Part shown: one piece after another, positions 8,807 through 15,301 of the stretch
Position numbering within the stretch: position 1 is the stretch's first letter
Layout of the letters: each line of letters starts with the position of its first letter
Assembly (NCBI GenBank): GCA_903861005.1
Contig: CAIOSP010000120.1
Span: forward strand, 1-32,852
DNA length: 32,852 nt
DNA from: an uncultured Pseudomonadota bacterium
GTDB taxonomy: Bacteria; Myxococcota_A; UBA796; GCA-2862545
Direction of reading: 5' to 3'
Notes under the pieces: generated by a model
What the model was told of the DNA's origin: nothing
Databases searched by the model: none
The model's input: the letters and a program-made list of their open reading frames with translations, nothing else
Position numbers and translations under genes: made by a program

Positions 8807-9439
8807 GTGACCCGACCGAGCGACGCAGTGCTGACCTGGCTGCGCGAGCGCATTGACGCGCGCGGCCTGAAGACCTCCAAGGTGGCCAAGGCGATCGGGC
8901 TCAAGACACCGGAGTTCCGCAAGCTGCTCGCCGGCGAGACGCCCATGCTGCTCGACGACTTCGTGCGCCTGGGCGACGTGCTCGGCCTCGACGCCAACGA
9001 CGTGGCCGGGCTGCCCGCGGCGGACCTCGCGACGACCTTCACGCCCACCGAGGTGCCGGAGCCCGAGCGCACGCCCTGCCAGGCGGAGCTGCTCTTCAAG
9101 CTCGCCTTCGACATGCAGATCGACATCCACGTCCGCTTCATCGAGGCGGAGCTGGGCGAGTGGGGCGGGCCCGACTCCGCGCGCACCGCGTTCGTCGGCA
9201 AGGACATGCCCATCCAGCTGATGGCGCAGTACCACCGCTACATGGAACCCCAGCTCGACGACGCGGGGCTCCACGTCACGCTGTCCTTCGACACGCTGTA
9301 CCGCTGCACGTTCCCGTGGTCGTCGATCCGCGCGGTGACCTTCGTGCCGTTCGCCCCGCCGCCCGTGGCGCCGCCGCCCGCCAAGGTCAAGCCGACCGAG
9401 CCTGCGCCCGCGCGCCCCACGCTGCGCCTGGTGAAGTAG
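8807..9439 (+). CDS. HTH (XRE-like) - SspB fusion, putative ClpXP adaptor
   Basis: A 210-residue two-domain protein. Residues 5-66 look like an XRE-type helix-turn-helix (TSKVAKAIGLKTPEFRKLLAG). Residues about 95-177 resemble SspB, the adaptor that brings ssrA-tagged and other substrates to ClpXP (MPIQLMAQYHRY, then LHVTLSFDTLYRCTFPWSSIRAVTF). A Pro-rich linker follows, and the protein ends RPTLRLVK, very close to RPALRVVK, the ClpX-binding tail of E. coli SspB. The start is a GTG at 8807, preceded by AGGAGG (8797-8802) with 4 bases spacing. It is probably co-transcribed with the spike gene. The HTH fold is an inference from pattern; a degenerate helical domain is possible. The SspB part and tail are better supported. 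Confidence 0.78.
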   Translation: MTRPSDAVLTWLRERIDARGLKTSKVAKAIGLKTPEFRKLLAGETPMLLDDFVRLGDVLGLDANDVAGLPAADLATTFTPTEVPEPERTPCQAELLFKLAFDMQIDIHVRFIEAELGEWGGPDSARTAFVGKDMPIQLMAQYHRYMEPQLDDAGLHVTLSFDTLYRCTFPWSSIRAVTFVPFAPPPVAPPPAKVKPTEPAPARPTLRLVK

Positions 9440-9453
9440 GCCAGAAAGCGCGA

Positions 9454-9490
9454 ACGGCCAGCAGCCCGTGGGGGGCGCTGGCCGTCGTCG
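9454..9490. terminator. strong hairpin between convergent genes
   Basis: The arms ACGGCCAGC (9454-9462) and GCTGGCCGT (9477-9485) are perfectly complementary over 9 bp. Inside, GCCC (9464-9467) can pair with GGGC (9473-9476), leaving a short loop. Only a weak T-rich tail follows (GTCGTCGTTT). The position, 14 bases after the HTH-SspB stop and before the convergent gene at 9518, fits a terminator serving both strands. Confidence 0.7.
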
Positions 9491-9517
9491 TTTGACGCGC
9501 GAGGACGCGCGCCGCGA

Positions 9518-9889
9518 TCACTTCTGGAGGTGCTGCTCAATGTCCTTGAGGAGCTGACCGGCGGGGCCGGTGCGGTGCGAGCGGATGCACTTCTTGTAGG
9601 CCTTCCACAGCTCCGATAGCATGCCGTCGCTCGTGAGGCGGTGCTCCTCGACCAGGACGTCGTTGGAGTTCAGGCTGGAGCCCGCGATGGAGCGACGGCT
9701 GTGCAGGTTGCGCAGCGCGCCCAGGAACAGGTCGGTCGCGCCGTCGTGTCCGCGCCGCTGGAGCTCGATGTACGACTGCCACACCACGCTCTCCGGCATG
9801 ACATCCGCGTCTGCGGTGCCTCCGATTCGCAGGGCTCGGATCAGCTCGCGCGACGGCATCTCGGAATCAACCAAGGAACCTTCGGTCAT
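9518..9889 (-). CDS. unrecognised 123-residue helical protein
   Basis: A small soluble protein beginning MTEGSLVDSEM. It is mainly helical, with a basic C-terminal half (ELWKAYKKCIRSH, QLLKDIEQHLQK). There is no signal peptide or recognisable motif. The start at 9889 is chosen because GGAGGGGGG lies just upstream; the frame continues upstream to 10120, but that part is Arg/Gly/Pro-rich and unlike a protein. It is transcribed alone, convergent with the HTH-SspB gene and divergent from the M16-like gene. No function is assigned. Confidence 0.65.
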   Translation of the reverse strand: MTEGSLVDSEMPSRELIRALRIGGTADADVMPESVVWQSYIELQRRGHDGATDLFLGALRNLHSRRSIAGSSLNSNDVLVEEHRLTSDGMLSELWKAYKKCIRSHRTGPAGQLLKDIEQHLQK

Positions 9890-10203
9890 TCCCCCCTCCA
9901 GGGCATTTAGGTGAGCGGGATCCCGGCGGTGGCCGAGGCCCCCAGTCCTTGCGGACGGCGGGAGGATACCACACGACAGGCCCCGTCGATCCAAAACCGT
10001 CGCCTTGCACCGAACGTTTCCGGAATGCGCTTCGGAAACCCCGCAGTCACGGCCTTTCCTGGCGCGGTCCGTAATTCCGGACCGCCCGGTGGCCCGGCAG
10101 ACGGCGGCGCGTGGCCCCATTTAGCGCGCGCGAGGCTGTGGTACTGCAGACTGCGGGCCGATGCGCCGTCGGCGCCTTACGCCTCGGTGACGCCGATCCC
10201 ACC
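9890..10203. other. divergent intergenic region, no gene seen
   Basis: About 314 bases between the start of the minus-strand gene at 9889 and the possible GTG start of the M16-like gene at 10204. No convincing coding region, tRNA or repeat family is seen. It holds two perfect inverted repeats (10016-10039 and 10064-10085), described separately. It should contain the promoters of both flanking genes, but no confident -35/-10 pair was found. Confidence 0.6.
10016..10085. promoter_or_regulatory. two inverted repeats in a divergent promoter region
   Basis: GTTTCCG (10016-10022) and CGGAAAC (10033-10039) form a 7-bp perfect dyad with a 10-base spacer. GCGGTCCG (10064-10071) and CGGACCGC (10078-10085) form an 8-bp perfect dyad with a 6-base A/T-rich spacer, TAATTC. 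Their position between divergent genes fits operators or RNA stem-loops. No regulator is assigned. Confidence 0.4.
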
Positions 10204-10215
10204 GTGAGCGTGCGC

Positions 10216-11589
10216 ATGAAGCGATGCCTGCTGTTGACCGTCACGCTCGCGCTGGCCTGCAAGCCGCTGCCGCCGCGCGGCGCCGTGCCCGTCGAGGTGG
10301 CGGCGGGCCTGCCGCGCCTGGTGCTGCTCCCGGACGACGCGCAGGATCGCGTGGTGCTGTCGGCTACGGTCGCCGCGGGCAGCGCAACCGACCCGATCGG
10401 TCAGGAGGGCCTCGCGTTCGTGACCGCGCGCGCGGCGGTGTTGGCGGCGTCGCCCGACGCGCTCCCGGTCTCGCTCGACGTGGGCAAGGACCGGGTGCGC
10501 TTCGAGGTGGTGTGCGCGCCTGCGCAGGTCGAGCGCTGCGCGGACCGGCTGGTCGGCGTGCTCACGACGCCCCGGCTGGACGAGGTGTCGCGGGTGGTCG
10601 GTCGAGAGGTCGCGTCGTTCTCACTGCACGGCCTGCCGCCTGGCTCCGCCGCGCTCGCGTCGGACGTGCTCGACCGCTGGCTCTTTCAGGCGCACCCCTA
10701 CGGCCACGCCGTCGAAGGGCGCGCGGGCGCGCTGCCGCTGTTCACCACCGCCGCGCTCAAGGCCTTCTGGACCCGCCACGTCGTGCGCGCGTCGACGGTG
10801 ATCGGCGTGTCCGGGCCGGTGTCCGGGCCGCAGGTGGAGGCGCTGATGACGCGCCTGCGCGCGCTGCCCACGTCGCTGCCGCCCGAGCTGGTGTTGATGC
10901 GGCCGGAGTCGTTCACCGGCCGCGCGCTGCTCGTGATCGACGCCGACGCGGGGTCGACGGCGATCGCCGCGGGCGCGCCGCTGCGCGCGAACGTGAGCGA
11001 CGCGGACGACGCCGCGCTGGTGGTCGCGTTCGCCGCGTTCTCGGCGCGAGGCGCTTCGGTGGGCGGCGCGCGAGACGCGTTCGTCGGGTCCCGGTCGGGC
11101 GGCGCCGACACGCTCGGTGGCCTGCTCGCCGAGCCGCGACAGCAGGGGAGCTGGCAGGTGCGTGCGCGGTCCCTCGCCGCAGGTGACGAGGTCGAGGCGA
11201 CGCGCGCGCTGCTCGCCGACCTGGAGCGCTTGGTGCGCGACGGCCTCACCCAGCCCGAGCTCGACGCGACGCGCGTGGTGCTTCAGGCCGTGATCGCCGC
11301 GCGGCGCAAGGACCCCACGGCGGCGCTGGACGCGGCGACGGACGCGCTGCTCGCGGGCACCTCAGACCCGCTCCGCCTGCTGCCCGCCGCGCTCGACGCG
11401 CTCACGCTCGATCAGGTGAACGACGCGCTTCGTCGTCACGTCGATCCCGCGAACGTGCGGGTGGTCGCGGCGACGCACGGCGCGCAGGCGCTCGCCGACG
11501 CGGTGCAGCGGTCCAGCGCCGTGGGCACCGGCGCCGCGCCGCTGTTCGGCGAGGTGTTCGTGCGGAGCGCCGCGGACCTGGCGCGCTGA
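10216..11589 (+). CDS. M16-like lipoprotein lacking the zinc motif
   Basis: A 457-residue protein with a lipoprotein signal: MKRCLLLTVTLALAC, lipobox LALAC with Cys15. The body resembles M16 (insulinase/processing peptidase) halves. An early GQEGLAFVTARAAV block aligns with the family GxxGLAHxxEHxxF region but lacks HxxEH. Later come HPYGHAVEGRAGALPLFTTAALKAFW and VIGVSGPVSGPQVEALM, like the middle and end of an M16 repeat, and a second repeat ends near VNDALRRHVDPANVRVVA. It is therefore probably catalytically inactive, like the non-peptidase subunits of M16 heterodimers, and anchored in the envelope. An in-frame GTG at 10204 is an alternative start giving a longer signal peptide. No active partner is adjacent. 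Its stop abuts the stop of the convergent tldE-like gene with no gap. Confidence 0.8.
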   Translation: MKRCLLLTVTLALACKPLPPRGAVPVEVAAGLPRLVLLPDDAQDRVVLSATVAAGSATDPIGQEGLAFVTARAAVLAASPDALPVSLDVGKDRVRFEVVCAPAQVERCADRLVGVLTTPRLDEVSRVVGREVASFSLHGLPPGSAALASDVLDRWLFQAHPYGHAVEGRAGALPLFTTAALKAFWTRHVVRASTVIGVSGPVSGPQVEALMTRLRALPTSLPPELVLMRPESFTGRALLVIDADAGSTAIAAGAPLRANVSDADDAALVVAFAAFSARGASVGGARDAFVGSRSGGADTLGGLLAEPRQQGSWQVRARSLAAGDEVEATRALLADLERLVRDGLTQPELDATRVVLQAVIAARRKDPTAALDAATDALLAGTSDPLRLLPAALDALTLDQVNDALRRHVDPANVRVVAATHGAQALADAVQRSSAVGTGAAPLFGEVFVRSAADLAR

Positions 11590-12906
11590 TCAAGCGCGGA
11601 CGGACAGCCCGTCCAAGAACAGCCCCGGCGCGTCCACGTCCAAGATGCGGTCCGTGTCCGACGACGCTGCCGCCACCTGCTGGAGCGCTGTCACGATGTC
11701 GCCGAACAGGTGAACGCCGCGCCAAGCGCCGAGCGTCTTGTGGCGTTCGTGCAGCACGCCGTTGACCACCACGTCGAACTGGCCGGTCGCCAGGTCAAAG
11801 CCGCTGGTCTCAAGCGCGTCGACCTCGAACACCATCTGGTCCTGCTCGCCGAGCAGCGCGTGGATGCTGCGCGTACCTCCGTTGAGCTGCAGGTTGGACG
11901 GCCGCAGCGTCTCGCCGTCGGTGTGACCGGTGGGGCGCGCGTCCAGCGTGCGCGCGGTCTCCGGGTCCAGGTAGCGACCCGCCACGCAGCCCTCTCGCAG
12001 GATCGGCATGGGCTCGGGCACCACGCCGCGGTCGTCGAACGCGCGCGTGCGCAGCCCGCCCGGCGCCAGCCCGTCGTCGACGATGTGCAGGCGGCGGTGG
12101 AACAGCGGCTGACCCAGAGGCACCCGCGACAGCAGCGTGTCGCCGTCGACCAGGTGCTGGTGCGTGAACGCCGTCGCCAGCCAGGACAAGATCGGCGCGA
12201 CCGCCCGCGGCGGCAGCAGCACGCGGATGGGACCGCTCGGGGCGATCGCCGCGTCGGGGATGAGCGCCGCCGCGCGTCGGCCCAGCATGGCGCCAAACGG
12301 CAGACACGCGGTGGCCGAGAACGAGCGCCCCGCGACCCGATCGCTCAGGCGAATGGGGCCCGCCGCGGTGGCCAGCGTGACCTCGCCGCTGGCCTCGTAC
12401 AGCGTGCTGCGCGACTCCCAGGACGCGCCGCGGTTGCTGACGAAGCGCCGGAGCTCGCGTGACTCGCGGTACAGGAACGGGCCCGCGATCACCGGCCCCT
12501 GCTCCTTCACCGCCGCGCGCTGGTTGGACACCAGCACGTCCACGCGGTCCTCTTCGGTCAGCTGATCATGGCGGGGGTCGTCGATGCCCAGCCCCCGCGG
12601 CGGCGCGCCGCCCGGTCGCACCGGCCCACCGTGTGGGTCCTTGGGCGCGCTGGTCGCGTCGACGAACGCGTGCGCGAGCAGCTCGGACTGGCGCTCAGGG
12701 TTGCCGTGCGCCACGCCGCGGCGGCCGTCCTCGACCCACACGCGCACCGTCAGCGACTGCTCACTCCCCTCGCTGCGGTCGATGTTCCGACCCCGGGTGA
12801 CCCAGGTCAGGCCGGCGCGCTCCGTCTCCAGCGCCTCAAACCCGCGCGCGCCGCGATTACGGGCCTCAGACGCGAGCGCTTGGAGATCATCCAGGTTGCG
12901 ACCCAT
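11590..12906 (-). CDS. pmbA: TldE/PmbA-family protein (TldD partner type)
   Basis: A 438-residue member of the TldD/PmbA family, whose heterodimers digest unfolded or modified peptides, as in microcin B17 maturation. The family features are an N-terminal dimerisation domain, a long central region (GPIRVLLPPRAVAPIL, then LVDGDTLLSRVPLGQPLF) and the C-terminal SGFDLATGQFDVVVNGVLHE block. The HExxxH zinc motif of TldD is absent (the local HERH does not fit), so it is of the TldE type, which relies on a TldD partner. No TldD gene is in the window. The ATG at 12906 has GGAGGGG just upstream; a GTG at 12918 is an alternative. A 6-bp perfect hairpin, GAGGGC-AGA-GCCCTC (12919-12933), lies immediately before the ribosome binding site and might affect translation. 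Confidence 0.82.
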   Translation of the reverse strand: MGRNLDDLQALASEARNRGARGFEALETERAGLTWVTRGRNIDRSEGSEQSLTVRVWVEDGRRGVAHGNPERQSELLAHAFVDATSAPKDPHGGPVRPGGAPPRGLGIDDPRHDQLTEEDRVDVLVSNQRAAVKEQGPVIAGPFLYRESRELRRFVSNRGASWESRSTLYEASGEVTLATAAGPIRLSDRVAGRSFSATACLPFGAMLGRRAAALIPDAAIAPSGPIRVLLPPRAVAPILSWLATAFTHQHLVDGDTLLSRVPLGQPLFHRRLHIVDDGLAPGGLRTRAFDDRGVVPEPMPILREGCVAGRYLDPETARTLDARPTGHTDGETLRPSNLQLNGGTRSIHALLGEQDQMVFEVDALETSGFDLATGQFDVVVNGVLHERHKTLGAWRGVHLFGDIVTALQQVAAASSDTDRILDVDAPGLFLDGLSVRA

Positions 12907-13074
12907 CCACCCCTCCACGAGGGCAGAGCCCTCCGGAGCAGCCTAGCCGCAACGGGGCGCGGTCCACCACAACCATTCGAGGTCCGCGGCCCGCCCGAGG
13001 TCAGCCTGCGCGCGCCCCACCGGAGCGAAGCGCGGCGTCGCTACCGAGAGAACCGCTCTGGGTATCTGTTCGGC

Positions 13075-13578
13075 CTAGGGCTTCACGTCGTCGCCCGCCT
13101 CACTCAACCTCGTCCGTCGGTCGTAGTCCCCCAGCAGCGCCGAGGTGAACCCGAAGTCGGTGATGGCGAGCAGCACGAGCTCCTCCGTCTCGGAGGTGTT
13201 GTGCGTCTGGTGGAAGATCCAACGCGGCACGAACGCGACGCTGCCTTGGCGAATGGCGCACCATTGCTCGCCAACTCGGACCTCTCCACTGCCCGCCAAC
13301 AGCACGAACAGCGACTCGTGCGCGTGCCTGTGAAGCTCGTTGCGCTTCCCTGGCGCGATCCGAACCAACCGAGGGTCCATGGTCTGGATGTCCGGGAACG
13401 CGAGGCGGTCGACCGTGAAGTCGATGTCGAGCTTGTCGTTGCGGTTTCGGTACATCACCCGGCCGTCGCCGAGCGCGTCGGTGGTCCACGCGTCGGCCGG
13501 ACGGTCTGTCCCGAGCGGGTCGCGGGCCGCGGCGATGTCGATCAGCGCCTGCAACGCTGCGGGGATCGGTTGAGTCAT
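13075..13578 (-). CDS. single-domain cupin
   Basis: A 167-residue protein with a single cupin barrel. Motif 1 is PGKRNELHRHAHESLFVLLAGSG (residues 76-98, given here as key residues H83, H85, H87 and E88), and motif 2 is GSVAFVPRWIFHQTHN (112-127) with H123. The His set would bind Fe(II), Mn or Zn. The conserved G and P positions around the strands are present. The substrate is unknown; such cupins may be dioxygenases, isomerases or small-molecule binders. It is the last of four genes: its ATG (13576-13578) overlaps the stop of the oxygenase gene (ATGA). There is no signal peptide. The start was chosen over an upstream in-frame Met at 13626, which would overlap the oxygenase gene and add an unrelated leader. 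Confidence 0.85.
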   Translation of the reverse strand: MTQPIPAALQALIDIAAARDPLGTDRPADAWTTDALGDGRVMYRNRNDKLDIDFTVDRLAFPDIQTMDPRLVRIAPGKRNELHRHAHESLFVLLAGSGEVRVGEQWCAIRQGSVAFVPRWIFHQTHNTSETEELVLLAITDFGFTSALLGDYDRRTRLSEAGDDVKP

Positions 13579-14546
13579 GGCTGGAGCTCCGTCGACTTTG
13601 TGGGGGTGGTTTGGTGGTCGATCCACAGACGCAGCATCAAGCGTGGCGCACCTGCTGTGTCGACGTACTCGTCGCGGTCGTGGACGGTGGTGGTGTTGTC
13701 GATGAAGAGCAGTTGACCGGGTTGCATCATGACGCTCAGCACGTGCTCCGGATCCTGAAGCGCGTCGTCGAGCGCGTTGAATGCGGCGACGTCGAGCGCA
13801 TCCAAAGGCTCCCCAACCACCTGATGCCCGCGCTCGATCCAGTAGCGCATGTAGCGTAGCCCGAGACGGCCATCGTAGGAGAACACGGGAAACCGGTTCT
13901 GTGCGACCCTCTCCGTGGCGCGGTCGCTTCCCGGCGTGACGATGTCACGTACGAACGACCCGTAGAGGCGTCGCAGGAGCTCGGGGCTCTTCGCGCGCAG
14001 GACCTCGTGGGCGCGGGCGGCGGAGGCGATCCGTGACCGCCCGCCGGACGCGGCTTGGCGGACGCACGCGAGGCCGACCACGCCCGGGCGTACGTGCTTG
14101 CCCGAAGAGTCGGTGTGCATGCCGGTCGAGGCCCGCGTCTGCGAGACTGGGATGGCCGCGTCTCGGTATGACGCCCCGCTGTCTCGAACCTCGTACAGTC
14201 GCCCGTAGGTCTCGATCGTCGGGCCGAACCTCAAGCCGAGCTTGAGGAAGGTGAGCCGAAGCGTGTTCTCGTCCAGCGACTCAAATCCTCGCACCCACGC
14301 GACGCCCCATCCGTGGTCCAGCTCTGCCGCGATCTGATCGCCGAGCGCGTCCAACCCTGGCGTGCGGACTAATCCACGCTCCAGCCGATTCGCGGCGTCG
14401 TCAAACGAAGCCGCCCATGCGGCCAGCGTCGCTGAGTCGCGCAGCGCGGCTGGAGACGCATCGAAGCGCCACCGAGGGCTCTGATTCATGTCGGCTGCGG
14501 CCCACGACAGCCGCGCCGCGTGCTCGGGCGGAGCCAACACGGTCAT
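13575..14546 (-). CDS. TauD/TfdA-family Fe(II)/2-oxoglutarate oxygenase
   Basis: A 323-residue protein with the pattern of clavaminate-synthase-like / TauD oxygenases. Iron ligands H144 and D146 lie in GMHTDSSGK and distal H289 in TTTVHDRDEY; the 2-oxoglutarate-binding Arg is R302 or R306 in PRLMLRLWID. The segment VGLACVRQAASGGRSRIAS (157-175) is typical of family members that hydroxylate amino acids or peptidyl substrates. It would couple decarboxylation of 2-oxoglutarate to oxidation of an unknown substrate in the cytoplasm. The start ATG overlaps the stop of the methyltransferase gene (ATGA at 14543-14546), and its own stop overlaps the cupin start. Together with the diiron protein upstream this gives two potential oxygenases in one operon. 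Confidence 0.88.
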   Translation of the reverse strand: MTVLAPPEHAARLSWAAADMNQSPRWRFDASPAALRDSATLAAWAASFDDAANRLERGLVRTPGLDALGDQIAAELDHGWGVAWVRGFESLDENTLRLTFLKLGLRFGPTIETYGRLYEVRDSGASYRDAAIPVSQTRASTGMHTDSSGKHVRPGVVGLACVRQAASGGRSRIASAARAHEVLRAKSPELLRRLYGSFVRDIVTPGSDRATERVAQNRFPVFSYDGRLGLRYMRYWIERGHQVVGEPLDALDVAAFNALDDALQDPEHVLSVMMQPGQLLFIDNTTTVHDRDEYVDTAGAPRLMLRLWIDHQTTPTKSTELQP

Positions 14547-15301
14547 GGCAGCTCGACCGAAAAGAGCACGTGGAGGGGGTATCCACGAAGCGGTCCAAAG
14601 AAGTCGGCGTCGAGCGCGAGGTGCTCGACGGTGACCGCGAGCTCCACGACGCGCGGGAGCGCCACGAACCCGGCCTCGGCGAGGGCGTCAAAGTAGTCGG
14701 AGAGGGTCTTGTGAACGCATCGCACCGGCACGTCCGCGCCGTCGCGCCTCCAGATTCGGCCCTCGAGGGTGCGATCGACGGCCGAGAAGTAGTCCGCGCC
14801 GTTCGTCTCGAAATAGAACGGGGCGGCGGGAGCGCGCATGTAGGCGAAGCAGGGGTGCGGGACGGTGAACACGAATCGGCCACCCGGTGCGAGGCGCTCA
14901 CGCGCGGTGCGCATGACTGTCTTCATGTCCGCCCGAGTCAGGTAATTAAATAGGAAGACGGCCATGATTCGGTCGTAGCTTGCCCTGGGAAACCGATTCG
15001 TCCCCACCGCGTCCGCGGCCTCGAAGGACAGCGCCGTCGACGGGTAGGTCTGCGCGGCGTCACAGGCCGCACGGACCATCTCGGGTGAGGCGTCCACACC
15101 GTGAACCGACGCGGCGCCTGCGTCCACGGCCAGGCGCGCGACGTACCCCTCGCCGCACCCCAGGTCGAGCACGTGCCGTCCATCCAAAGGACCCAGCGCC
15201 TCGATCACCCTTGGCCTGGCGGTGAAGTCGCTCAGGAGCACACGCTCGCTGCGCGCCCAACGGCTCGCGTTGGCGTCATAGATATCCTTGGTGGACAGCA
15301 T
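14543..15301 (-). CDS. class I SAM-dependent methyltransferase
   Basis: A 252-residue methyltransferase starting MLSTKDIYDANASRW. Motif I is VLDLGCGEG (44-52), with the acidic residue D70 at the end of strand 2 in VHGVDASPEMV, and motif post-I/II FLFNYLTRADM. This is the small-molecule (Methyltransf_11/25-like) type. The C-terminal part, with two aromatic-rich segments (PFYFETNGADYFSAVD), probably forms the substrate cap. The substrate is unknown. The first base of its ATG is the last base of the upstream stop codon (TGATG), and its stop overlaps the oxygenase start. The local run encoding LFNYL is A/T-rich for this window, a faint hint that this operon has a different history. A much longer upstream extension in the same frame only shadows the diiron protein gene. 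Confidence 0.88.
   Translation of the reverse strand: MLSTKDIYDANASRWARSERVLLSDFTARPRVIEALGPLDGRHVLDLGCGEGYVARLAVDAGAASVHGVDASPEMVRAACDAAQTYPSTALSFEAADAVGTNRFPRASYDRIMAVFLFNYLTRADMKTVMRTARERLAPGGRFVFTVPHPCFAYMRAPAAPFYFETNGADYFSAVDRTLEGRIWRRDGADVPVRCVHKTLSDYFDALAEAGFVALPRVVELAVTVEHLALDADFFGPLRGYPLHVLFSVELP

Noticed and set aside
7911-9439. A type VI secretion or extracellular contractile injection locus
   Set aside because: Only a spike is present; no sheath, tube, baseplate or ATPase gene is visible.
11590-12906. HERH in the TldE protein as a zinc motif
   Set aside because: The TldD motif is HExxxH; HERH does not have that spacing and lies in the TldE-type C-terminal block.
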